Part shown: piece after piece, positions 23,038 through 32,104 of the stretch
How positions within the stretch are numbered: the stretch's first letter is position 1
Layout of the letters: each line of letters opens with the position of its first letter
From: Catonia carolina
Lineage: Eukaryota; Arthropoda; Insecta; Hemiptera; Achilidae
Length of the DNA: 64,000 nt
Direction: 5' to 3'
Assembly: GCA_035578175.1 (NCBI GenBank)
Contig: JAQMRL010000004.1
Span: 36,200,901-36,264,900, forward strand
The notes under the pieces: model-generated
The model's database searches: none
Told to the model about the DNA's origin: nothing
Seen by the model: only the letters and a program-made list of their open reading frames with translations
Position numbers and translations under genes: made by a program

Positions 23038-23655
23038 TGAATAATTGTTTTTTTCTTTTGCGACCGCAGTGGATTACTTGAGTCAATAGATAGGATAAGT
23101 GTTTCTGGGCACTCTCTTTTGGTTCTTTTCTCTGATTTTCCTCCAGTATTCTTTCATTCTGGCAGATCTTTTTTGCCTTTCTGCTTCTAAAAAGATCACT
23201 TTCCTGCTTTCTCTTTTATCTCCTTTTCTTTGGAATCTAGTATTTTTATTTTTTAATAGTTTCAGCGGTTCGATTTATTTTCTAGATCTTCGAAGGTGAT
23301 GCCTAATTCTTCCATATCTTTCTTGATTTCTCTTAACCATATTACTTCTGTCTTTTTCTGGTAGAGTTTTCTAGCTAATTGGTTTGTGATTCTATCTTTG
23401 GGTGTTCTGATTATATGTCCAAAGAAGGATACTGTATTCTCTTTTTCCTCATCGTGTCTATTACCGATTCGGTCTTCTGGTAGACCTGTTCATTTGGTAG
23501 TAATCTCCATTCTCCATCTACTAGGTACCTCTTTCCGATGCTGGTTCTAAGGATCCTCCTTTCAAGTTTGGGATTTTATCCATTCTGTTTTCCTGGTTTA
23601 ATTTTAATAGAGTTACGCATCCATATGTTATCTTTGGTTGTACGACCGTTTTGTA
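23038..23655 (-). pseudogene. RTE-like LINE, 3' end
   Basis: Across frameshifts the minus strand reads FFGHIIRTPKDRITNQLARK, then EIKKDMEELGITFEDLE, KRESRKVIFLEAERQKR and a conserved terminal ATCCACTGCGGTCGC before an A-rich tail. It matches 46488-46880 (+) and 12120-12700 (-). Confidence 0.85.
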
Positions 23656-23699
23656 GTATTTCCTGAATAATTAATTAATCGAAAAAAATATATTTTTTT

Positions 23700-24195
23700 G
23701 TACAACTTCCCTTCGCTCTTACAACACTTACCAGCGTGACTTACCCGGTCGTCTGCCTGGTTGATAGATCCCTTTACCATTCTTCTTTTTCTTCTTCTTC
23801 TTCTTCTTCTTCTTCTTTATCTTCTTCTTTAGGTTCCTATTCGTTCCGGATGTTGGCCACCATATTAACAAATCTGAACTTTATCCACTGCTGCTCGAAA
23901 TAGCTGTGTTGTCGCTTGCGAGGATCACATTCTGAGATTTTTAACAAGCAAATATGTCTTCTCCCATGGTACGTTTCTCAGCTATTTTTCCTTGTAATAA
24001 ACGATTGGAACAACCCATATCTTTTATCGTCGCGCATTGTTTTCCCCAAATACTCGAGCTTCCCAATATTTATAATGTTAACGACTTCTTTTGATTTCTG
24101 CATGGGTCTCAGTACCTCCTTATTAGAAACACGATCCACCCAGAAGACTCTCAGCATCCTTCTGTAGAGCCACATCTCAAACACTTCAAGTGTAG
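23700..24195 (-). pseudogene. LINE 3' fragment with AAG-type tail
   Basis: Frame 23978-24184 reads FEMWLYRRMLRVFWVDRVSN, then VNIINIGKLEYLGKTMRDDKRYGLFQS. It is followed by sequence ending GTTCCGGATGTTGGCC (complement) and a (TTC)n stretch at 23789-23830 that is the family tail in reverse. It matches the plus-strand copy at 41915-42585, which ends CTAAAGAAGAAG. Confidence 0.85.
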
Positions 24196-24204
24196 TTTTT
24201 TTAG

Positions 24205-24249
24205 TTGAACTATGAATAACATCACCAAAATTCAGCCATCTAACTCAAC
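24205..24249 (+). repeat. Satellite unit, left part split by element R
   Basis: CACCAAAATTCAGCCATCTAAC matches the ~145-bp satellite at 48546-49262. The unit resumes at 24662 after the R insertion. Confidence 0.7.
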
Positions 24250-24256
24250 TTGTACT

Positions 24257-24654
24257 TGTTGTTTAGGTAAACAGCCGAAACGCTGGTTTTAGAACCAGTA
24301 GAGGTTTTACTAAGTAAAACGAGGGGTGAAGTGGTTTACCCTTGCCTTCCTCACTGAGGGGAAAAGTACGCTTATCAGCATGCCAGGCCCTCTGTAAAGC
24401 ACATATTTTTCACTCTGCAAATAACATCCTCACTTCATTCACCACAGGGTCTGGCTGTATAATGAAATTCATTACTTTTAGAGGAGATAACTCTGATTAG
24501 TGTCTTTCACACCTCTCCCTCTTTTGTTCTTAAATAATTCAGTCATTTATTTGGCTGACCACGTGATAAGAAACAGAACTATTTATTTTATCCCTGCAAT
24601 GAACAGATTGAGTGTAAATAATTTGACACTCCACCTGTCTGTTATGGGCAGGTG
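24257..24654 (-). mobile_element. Element R copy R4, full length
   Basis: 398-bp minus-orientation copy inserted in a satellite unit. The flanking TTGTACT at 24250-24256 and 24655-24661 is a 7-bp direct repeat. The tail is TGTTGTTTAGG and the other end is complementary to CACCTGCCCATAAC. Confidence 0.9.
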
Positions 24655-24661
24655 TTGTACT

Positions 24662-24815
24662 CAGTAAACAATAAATATTAATTTAAGGGTGTATCACCAT
24701 TTCCATCCTCTTACGAGGGCATTTTGAAAACGATTAAGAGGTTATTTTTGTAGCTGAACCAAACGTAACATTTTTACTGAGTTTCAGCCATCAAGCTTGT
24801 TAGGAATTTTTTTTT
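24662..24815 (+). repeat. Satellite unit, right part plus a partial unit
   Basis: TTTAAGGGTGTATCACCATTT..., CGATTAAGAGGTTATTTTTG and GAGTTTCAGCCATCAAGCT follow the order of the 145-bp unit of the array at 48.5 kb. Confidence 0.75.
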
Positions 24816-24817
24816 TA

Positions 24818-25030
24818 TTCATCCGACATGGTGAAAAAACTCATGTTCACTCCCTCACAATGGGAGAAGTAGTGTTGGACTCAATTGAGGCGTCCTCGTC
24901 CTGCCCCAAGAAGGCTGCAACCGTCTACCAACCAAAAACCCACCGCCTGGCCACTTGATCCGACATCAGCAAAGAACCCTCCACCTCCCTCGGAACTGTT
25001 TATAGAATACTACAAGGGAAATTTCGGGTT
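24818..25030 (+). repeat. GC-richer dispersed repeat, truncated copy
   Basis: Matches 25149-25640 (+) and 50885-51477 (-). Blocks in common include AACTCATGTTCACTCCCTCA, GAGGCGTCCTCGTCC, CTACCAACC and TACTACAAGGG. A 33-codon frame (24860-24958, starting MGEVVLDSIEAS) has exactly the same length in the minus-strand copy. It is clearly richer in GC than its surroundings. Family unknown. Confidence 0.8.
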
Positions 25031-25145
25031 AAAAAATTATTTAAATTGTTTGGAACTTAATAAACGGAAAGTATATGTTTAAAGGTTGAATATCATTTTT
25101 AACCCTTTAACGATGAAATATTGTAATCGTTTATGTTGTTTTTTT
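25031..25145 (+). repeat. Satellite unit between two GC-richer repeats
   Basis: TTTGGAACTTAATAAACGG and AAAGGTTGAATATCATTTTT with TTAACCCTTTAACGATG match the 48.5-kb satellite unit. Confidence 0.7.
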
Positions 25146-25148
25146 GTA

Positions 25149-25640
25149 TCTGGACTCAACTGAGGCGTCCTCGTCCAGCCCCAAGGAAGCCGCAACCGCC
25201 TACCAACCAACACTCCACCATCCGGCAACTTGATCCGACATTTGCAAAAATCCTCCACCTCCCTTGGAACTGTTAATGCAATACTACAAGGGTCAAAATT
25301 TACACACTGTCAGCGAGGCGTGGAAGGGAATCGAAGCCTAATTACCCCCTTGCTGTCACCGACCAGCACTCACTCTCTCACTTTCATTCACCTCATTCAT
25401 CACCAGCTCAGGAAATACGTGTGTTTATTTTATGAGATTGGGACAGGATTCGTGTATAACGGGATAGGGCGATCCCTCTGGTCTCCAGGTGTCTCCTCCC
25501 TCCGCAGTCTCTCGATCACCCTCTCTGCAAACTGAGCGACCAACTTCCAGCTCTCTTCACCTCACAACATTGCTGCCCTCTCTCTCTCTCTCTCCCCCCC
25601 CCTCTCTCTCCCTCCCTCCCAGTGTTCATTCCTTCAGAAC
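25149..25640 (+). repeat. GC-richer dispersed repeat, longer copy
   Basis: Collinear with the complement of 50885-51477: AGGCGTCCTCGTCCAGCCCC, GGCGTGGAAGGGAATCG, ACCAGCACTCACTCTCTCAC, CCAGCTCAGGAAAT and CTGAGCGACCAA. It ends in a CT/CTC-rich run (25575-25622). Overlapping frames (for example 25489-25716, MSPPSAVSRSP) have a counterpart (MSPPTSVSRPP) in the other copy. No known protein was recognised. Confidence 0.8.
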
Positions 25641-26838
25641 CAAAATAGCGACATCTTTAAAAGATATGCACAATGGACTCCTCTTTTTCACTTTCGTACC
25701 GTCAGAATTTCGGTAGGTACTTAACTAAGTTCAAACTTATATCTTCTATATTTAACTTCTCTAGTTATCCTAAGGGAATAATCTCTAAAAATTTTATTTT
25801 GTAAGTATTTATATTTTCAAGTGAAGAATTAGTGATGAGTGAGTCAGTCAATCAGTCAGTGACGGCTTTCCCATTTCATATTATACATATTACATAATAC
25901 ACGTTGAGTTTCTTTTTAACTGTACATTGGAGTAGTTGAAAAGTTACTGAACTGGTAAAACATTTCAATGGTATTCAACATAGTTTGTAATGGAATTTCT
26001 TTCTCGCAACAAGTAGCAAGTGTGCTATTCATTTCCTCTTACGTGGTGACTCTATTTCTATAGAAATTTTTGTATTTTAAAATAAATTTTCACAGACAAT
26101 TCAGTAAAATATCAATGAAATTTCACTGTCTAGTTGTTTCATTATCACCTTGTCTATTTCATGCTATTTTTATAGTTTTTTATTTATTTTTAATAATTTT
26201 TACAGTTTATATTTTTCTATTACTTTATTGAAGTGGTCACGGTACACGGTTTGGTTACTTGAATCTTTAAGGTCCCATAAGAATTGTAAAAGGAGTATAA
26301 GTTGTTGTGGATGGTTAAGAGTTGTTTTTTAAGACTCTCTTGAAATATATTGTTAAATCGGGTGAAACTGTAGAAGACCTTGTCTTGTCTACCTCTTTAC
26401 GTAACACAGTTTACTTAATGCACTGTAACATTAAACTGTATTTAGTAAAACTTTTAAAGTTATTTTTCTCAAAAACGGTTAAAGGTAGAAAATATTATAA
26501 ACATTTAATATCAAATTTTACGTAGACTACTTATGTTTTTACTGTTATATTTTTTATAAAATTCATATGAAAATTAAAATGTAAGTTTTATTTTATTTAT
26601 TTTATGTTCGCCAAAATTTCGATGAAAATATAAATAGTCTTATAAATGTTTTATGGTTTCTCGTATAGCCTATGTACCGCGGTTTCTAACCTTTAATTTA
26701 CTCAGAAGCAAAAAATTGTAATGAAACGTCTGTCACAATACATAAAGTCCAAGATGATAGTAATGCAGACGGCGTTATAACGAAAGTACCAGTTCACAGC
26801 GGGTACATGTAGCACATACTTCATGGGTTAATTGATAT
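25641..26838. other. AT-rich DNA with a GAGTCAGTCA-type motif
   Basis: GATGAGTGAGTCAGTCAATC near 25833 resembles AGTGATTGAGTCAGTC near 40629 and the end of the satellite array near 49285. Otherwise nothing is supported. Confidence 0.5.
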
Positions 26839-27603
26839 TGTAACACCTAAGCCTAGGTTCGTTCGGGATCTGGGTACGATAAATAACAAACAGACTTACC
26901 TTAGACTTTTAACAATTAATTATTTATTGACATTACTAATAATTAAACTTAGCTTACTAATAAATAAAAACAGATTATTTTAATTAAATTAATTACAAAA
27001 ATCAAGCTTACACTTGACTATAAGTTAATAAGAAGAAGAGGAAAAAGAAGAGGAAGAAAAAGAAGAAGAAGAAAAAGAAGAAGAAGAAGAAGAAGACGAA
27101 GCAGAAGATGAAGAAGAAAAAGAAGGAGAAGAAGAAAAAGAAGGAGAAGAAGAAAAAGAAGGAGAAGAAGAAGACGAAGCAGAAGATGAAGAAGAAGAAG
27201 AAGACGAAGAAAAAGAAGGAGAAGAAGGAGAAGAAGAAGAAAAAGAAGGAGAAGAAGAAGACGAAGCAGAAGATGAAGAAGAAGAAGACGAAGAAGAAGA
27301 AGGAGAAGAAGAAGAAAAAGAAGGAGAAGAAAAAGAAGGAGAAGGAGGAGGAGAAGAAGGAGAAGAAGGAGGAGAAGAAGAAGAAGAAGAACAAAGAGGA
27401 GGAGAAGAAGGAGAAGAAAAAGAAGGAGAAGAATGAGGAGAAAAAGAAGAAGGAGAAGAAAAAGAAGGAGAAGAAAAAGAAGAGGAAGCAGCAGAAGAAG
27501 AAGAAGAAGAGGAAGCAGAAGACAAAGAGGAAGAAGAGAAGAAGAAGAAGAAGAAGAGCTATTTCTGGGATATTACAAACTTACTTCTGTCAATAATGTC
27601 ACA
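26839..27603 (-). mobile_element. Solo LTR, family G (G1), middle replaced by a GAA-type repeat
   Basis: Ends TGTAACA (26839-26845) and TGTCACA (27597-27603) are flanked by ATAT on both sides (26835-26838 and 27604-27607), a 4-bp duplication typical of Gypsy-type integration. The left ~190 bp match G3 (TTCGGGATCTGGGTA). Most of the promoter half is replaced by the microsatellite. Without internal sequence this is a solo LTR. Confidence 0.8.
27029..27558. repeat. Long GAA/GGA microsatellite with higher-order structure
   Basis: About 530 bases almost entirely A and G on the plus strand. A marker, GACGAAGCAGAAGATGAAG, recurs at 27095, 27173 and 27260, giving a higher-order unit of about 78-87 bp. 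Poly-Lys/Glu, poly-Ser and poly-Phe frames across it are artefacts of the repeat. Confidence 0.93.
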
Positions 27604-27607
27604 ATAT

Positions 27608-28189
27608 CATTTAACGCCACGAATGAATCAACATGTGAACTGGTATACTGGTAGACAGCAAATCACGTGAACAGTGCCACAGTGATTGGAGATTGGCTGA
27701 AACAATTCTTCACGTAAATTGTTTTCTTGTAACATTCAATGACCTTAGAGAAATTTAGAGATTGTTATATAAAGTAACGATGGAGACGTAAAAGCTGACG
27801 TACATTCGTAAAATTTGTTATTTAATTACTTGAATTCGGGTTATCACTACCCGTTTAGTAATGCATAAATTAGTCCTGTATACAACCGATTCGGCAAAAG
27901 GTAGGGAAATGTACGTATTGTTAGTTATAGGCTAGTTAGAAGGTCTGAATGGTGAGACGTCAATATGTCTACATCCTAAGTCTATTGAATAAATTTAAAT
28001 GGGAAACATCATTTGTCTTTTTCTAAGGTGAAAAGCTTTATTTGTTATCTCCGCTTGTAACTCAACGTCCGCGTATAAAATACTGTTAAACTTAACCATA
28101 AAGTTAAGGTGTATAAATCGTTCGAGAAATCAATAGACAACCTACGACTAAGGTTATGTAATATATTTTCTTTTAAATTATTTTTCTGA
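27608..28189. other. No feature seen
   Basis: AT-rich DNA between a solo LTR and SINE-D. Confidence 0.5.
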
Positions 28190-28370
28190 TCCCCTCCGTA
28201 GCGTAATGGTAGCATGCTAGCCTACCATGCAGAAGTCCCGAGATTGATTCTCAGCCAGGGTCTGGAAAGTTTCACAAGGAAAAACTCACCGTAGTCGCTA
28301 ATGACCGAGCTGTTGATACTACTTTAAATTTAAAAAGAAATTGTTTTTTATTTTTATTTGAAGTAACGTT
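28190..28370 (+). mobile_element. SINE-D with a tRNA-Gly-like head
   Basis: TCCGTAGCGTAATGGTAGCA followed by TGCTAGCCTACCATGCAGAA and GAGATTGATTCTC resembles tRNA-Gly boxes A and B. The body GGTCTGGAAAGTTTC...GTCGCTAATGACC matches the other D copies. A tRNA gene is rejected because acceptor pairing fails and a SINE body follows. Confidence 0.8.
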
Positions 28371-28870
28371 AAACGACATTGCACTACCACACAACACACT
28401 GTAAAATACTTGGGACTATGTATTTTAGATCGTCGCCTCACATGGAGACATCACATAATAACTAAAAAGGACCCCTTGAGGTTACAGTACATAAACTACA
28501 CTGGTTAATTGGTAAATACTCACCTTTGTAAAACAATTCAAAAATGATGTTATATAAATCCTTTAAAACCCATGTGGACATGTGGGCATTAATTGTAGGG
28601 TACATCCAACACTTCAAACATAAACATATTCTAAAGTTTTCAGTCAAAAATCTTGCAGCGGGCCCTGAAAATTCCTTGGTACATCTAAAACACCTGTATC
28701 TATGCCTGTCTTAATATAGACACTGTAAAACAAACTGTATTAAACTTCAGCCGCAAATATGAAAAAAGACTTACCCTTCATCCAAACTTCCTGGCTCTGA
28801 ATCTGCTGAACAGCATTAACATATGGTTTTCAAGATTGAAAAGACATAGTATTTTTGATTTAGGTTAAAT
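28371..28870 (+). pseudogene. Jockey-like LINE 3' fragment (J2)
   Basis: Conceptual reading across frameshifts gives ALPHNTLKYLGLCILDRRL, then TWRHHI, YIKLHWLIG, a degraded THVDMWALIVGYIQ (normally P.W.YG..LWG) and SVKNL. It is a strongly decayed copy. A 61-codon opposite-strand frame is incidental. Confidence 0.78.
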
Positions 28871-29159
28871 TTGTATAAACATTGTTACAGTGTTATTTTA
28901 TTTTTATTTTTTTTATTTTTTTGACTGATATACTTCAAAATCATCATTGTATTTATCAAATACTCATTATTACTAATTTCAATTTCATTAACAGATGAAA
29001 TTTTAATCATGTTAATTAACATTTATAAAAATTACTGATTGTTCTATGTTATGTGAACAGATTGTAATGTGGCAGACTTGTAAAAGAAAAAAAATATTGA
29101 AAGTCACATCAGCTGCTTGATCATTAACGACTGTAGGGGTTATAGAGTAACAGTAGAAC
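28871..29159. other. No feature seen
   Basis: AT-rich spacer. Confidence 0.5.
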
Positions 29160-29331
29160 TTTTTTTTTTGTTTTACGTCTGAGTTTTGCAATTTCTGCTA
29201 ATGCAGACGGTGGATAATGATGATAATGAAAATGAGTGATGAAATAATGCCAAACCTGACCGGGAATTGAACCCGGGACCTCGGTGTGGAAACCAGTTAC
29301 GCTAACCACTACGTTAACAGGCCGGCCAGTA
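29160..29331 (-). mobile_element. SINE-T, tRNA-derived SINE
   Basis: The minus strand starts GGCCGGCCTGTTAACGTAG, has GGGTTCAATTCCCGG as box B, and ends GCAAAACTCAGACGTAAAAC followed by an A tail. Confidence 0.9.
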
Positions 29332-29527
29332 GAATACTGGTTTACTTTACTGTTTTACTTTTAACGTGTTTAAAATGTAACTGTTTCTAATTAAAACCGA
29401 GACCTTTCGTTTCGTAGTTTAGCATGCTTTTAATATTAAAAGGAGGGGTAAATGACTATTGCTTAATTTGAAGGATATTTTTTGACTAAAGTCAAAAAAC
29501 CTAATACTGTAGTTTTTTGTTTGTTAT

Positions 29528-30249
29528 TGTGACAAAAGGAAAGTGTTGGATCCAGATTTCTCTAGCAGGACCGAGTTTGTAAAAGTCTTAATGTAAATAA
29601 TAATAGTTGTTAAATCGGGTTATTTCCAAGAAATGATTATAATATGGTGTATAAATGGTTAGGTATAGTATAGGCCTATTGTTGTGACGACTACCTGAAA
29701 AGGTCGGTGTATCTATTTAGATAATTAGCTCTTTTGTTATGGCGTGATGTAATAATGTTTTTATTTACGTTTTGTAACGAGAACTAGAAACCGACAGAAA
29801 GACTTTGCATTTTTATTATTTAATCGAAAATCTTTGATCTTTTCGAAATTTCCATAGCTTTGGTATATAAGCGCAGACCGATTTGGTTAGTTAGATAGTC
29901 TTGATCTGTCATCCAGTGAGTGAATTGTGCACGGCGTAGCAGTTATGTTGGAGAAGGTCTAACGCCTTCTGCGTATCGTCTAATATTTACTGTATATCGT
30001 ATAATTGGTTGTAAATAGAATTTAGTTTAATTAAGTGCGAGATAATCTAGTTACTGCTTCAATTCATTTATTCTCATTAATTTATTATAATTTGTTTATT
30101 ATTTATTATAAGTATCTTGATTGTAGTGACTGTAATATATTAGCAGATTTAAGAAAGATTATTATTTGTAAAAAATACTTGTAATTTTAAACGATAGTTT
30201 GTTAATTATTTATTTTACCCAGATATCGAAACAGATCTTAGTGATAGAG
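29528..30249 (+). mobile_element. Solo LTR, family G (G2)
   Basis: Begins TGTGACA and matches G3 over most of its length, including GGACCGAGTTT, TTTAGATAATTAGC and TATATAAGCGCAG. The TATA box is at 29864-29870 and CAGATATCGAAACAGATCTT lies near the end. The terminal TGTCACA is degraded. TTAT at 29524-29527 and 30250-30253 may be the target duplication. No flanking gag or pol. Confidence 0.75.
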
Positions 30250-30253
30250 TTAT

Positions 30254-31061
30254 TGAATTCATTAAACATAAAAAAAACTAATTAAGTATACTTTTTAAAT
30301 TTACTTAACTTTTTTTCAAAATTTATAAACCATGAAATCCTTTTTGTCATGTAACGTATACGGAATAATATAAAATATGTTTTTTTCTTTCAATGAGAGA
30401 TGTTATGGCAAAGGATTTTCCAATAGATTCTGTTATATCAGTGGAAAATGTATGGTATGGTTAGAACCAACATACGTTAGAGAAAAAGGTAAAAGAAAAG
30501 TGTTTCGGCATGCACGTGTTTGTGCGTGTGTAGGTTAGATTAGCTGCGCCTGGGTAGAATCATCTTCATTCAAGTACCATTGGGAATCTAAAATGTCTAT
30601 TCTTTTTTTACCCTGCCTTTTTTCTTTATAGCTTGGTGTAACCACTTAATTGTACGACCATTTTGTTTGTAAATTTATACCTTTATATTTTTAATTAAAT
30701 ACCTAATTTAAAATTTAAATTAATAAAGTGCCTGTTGGGAAAGAAAGTAAATTTATTGATTCGTTCACAAAGAGACTTTTAAAACACCTTTTTGTATAAA
30801 TTTATTGTACTTTTTTTATCAGTTAATCATTTATACTCATTCTTATATTTAAACTCATTTATATAAAAAATTAATTTATGTGATTACTTTTTTTAATTCA
30901 AAAATTTGTTCTTTTAATTTAAAAGTTACAGAAATGTTTAACTTCAAGTACTTTTATTGACTATCAATTAAAGTACTTTTAATAATCTACTTTTAGTAAA
31001 AAAAATCAATAAATCAATTAATCTTTTCTGTCAAAATAAAACAATAAATCTGAGTAATTCA
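30254..31061. other. No feature seen
   Basis: AT-rich DNA. Confidence 0.5.
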
Positions 31062-31245
31062 ATTTAAAACCCTATTTGGAAAACCGGGATTCAACTTTGT
31101 GGAATCTTTATAAATTCCAACATAACAATTTTAGAACAATTTCAGTCAAAAACTATTAAAAATACGTTGAACATCAGCAACAAAGTTATTTTGGAAACAG
31201 TAAAAGAATAAATTTCAGATTTCTGCATTAAATATTCTGATAGAC
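31062..31245 (+). pseudogene. Jockey-like LINE fragment (J3)
   Basis: Reading one frame gives NPIWKTGIQLCGIFINSNI followed by TILEQFQSKTIKNTLN, the decayed equivalent of KPVWTYGIQLWGTASHSNIE in J6. Fewer than 200 bases remain. Confidence 0.75.
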
Positions 31246-32104
31246 TAAACTAAAATACATTGGTAAATATAGGAATTTTGCTGGTGCCACTGGTCCAATA
31301 TTAAATTTGGTAGCTAACTTCCTACAACATCGAACCATCCACGTAAAGGTTAGAGATTCACACTCTTTTGCTGTTCCGATATGAAATAGTGTAGGCCTAC
31401 CTCAGGGATCAGTTTTGAGTGTAACGTTGTTTCTAGTAGCTATTAATGAAGCTATGTCCGTTGTCACTTCTCCAGTAAAAGTCTTTGCTTTCGCCGACGA
31501 TATCACTATTGTTTGTAAGGGGAAAATTTAAAGACCACACAAGAACTTCTGCAAGAATCCATTACTAAATTGAATAATTGGTCAGAAAAATCCGGGTTTA
31601 AATTTTCTTGGAACAAGTCTCAGTTTATAACTTTCTCAAGAAACTGATTCAACTTACCAGATATTCACCTTTATCTTGGACAACATGAATTGCAGCAAGT
31701 TCATCAACTGAAAATTCTTGGTTTTCTATTTGACGATAAACTTTCCTGGAGGAACCTCATCTTCAATCTCAAAAAGGAATGTCAAGCTAGAATGAATATT
31801 ATTAAATACATCTCTTCTAGTAAATGGGGCGCTGACAAAAACGTTATCTTGTCAACATACAAAGCACTAATTCGTGCAAAACTTGATTATGGATCTATCA
31901 TCTATGCTTCAGAAAGAAAACATATTTTAGACTCCTTAAACTCTATTCACTCATCGAATTTACGAACGGCGCTAGGAGCTTTTATTACAAGTCCTGTTCT
32001 AAGCGTGCTAGCTGAGTCTGGAGAATACCCGTTGGAGATCAGGAGAATGAAACTTTTGTTTGCTTATGCGCTGCATGTCTCTGCTGCCCCAGACAATTCT
32101 TGTT
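31246..32104 (+). pseudogene. I-like LINE, RT half, interrupted by an RTE insertion
   Basis: On the plus strand, GPILNLVANFLQHRTIHVKV is followed by a stop, then VGLPQGSVLSVTLFLVAINE (RT motif B, 31391 onward) and FAFADDITIVCKG (catalytic FADD near 31490). After a frameshift, frame 31690-32295 gives LKILGFLFDDKLSW and KALIRAKLDYGSIIYAS. The PQGS and LDYGS style with an RNase H downstream fits I-type LINEs. At 32104 it is broken by an RTE copy and resumes at 34290. It carries stops and frameshifts. Confidence 0.85.

Noticed and set aside
27008..27654. Frames of 73-166 codons rich in Lys/Glu, Phe or Ser on both strands
   Set aside because: All are translations of the GAA/GGA microsatellite. 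Several frames stay open at once, as expected of a simple repeat.
28200..28265. Possible tRNA-Gly gene
   Set aside because: The boxes resemble tRNA-Gly, but the acceptor stem does not pair and the sequence runs into a SINE body shared with two other loci.
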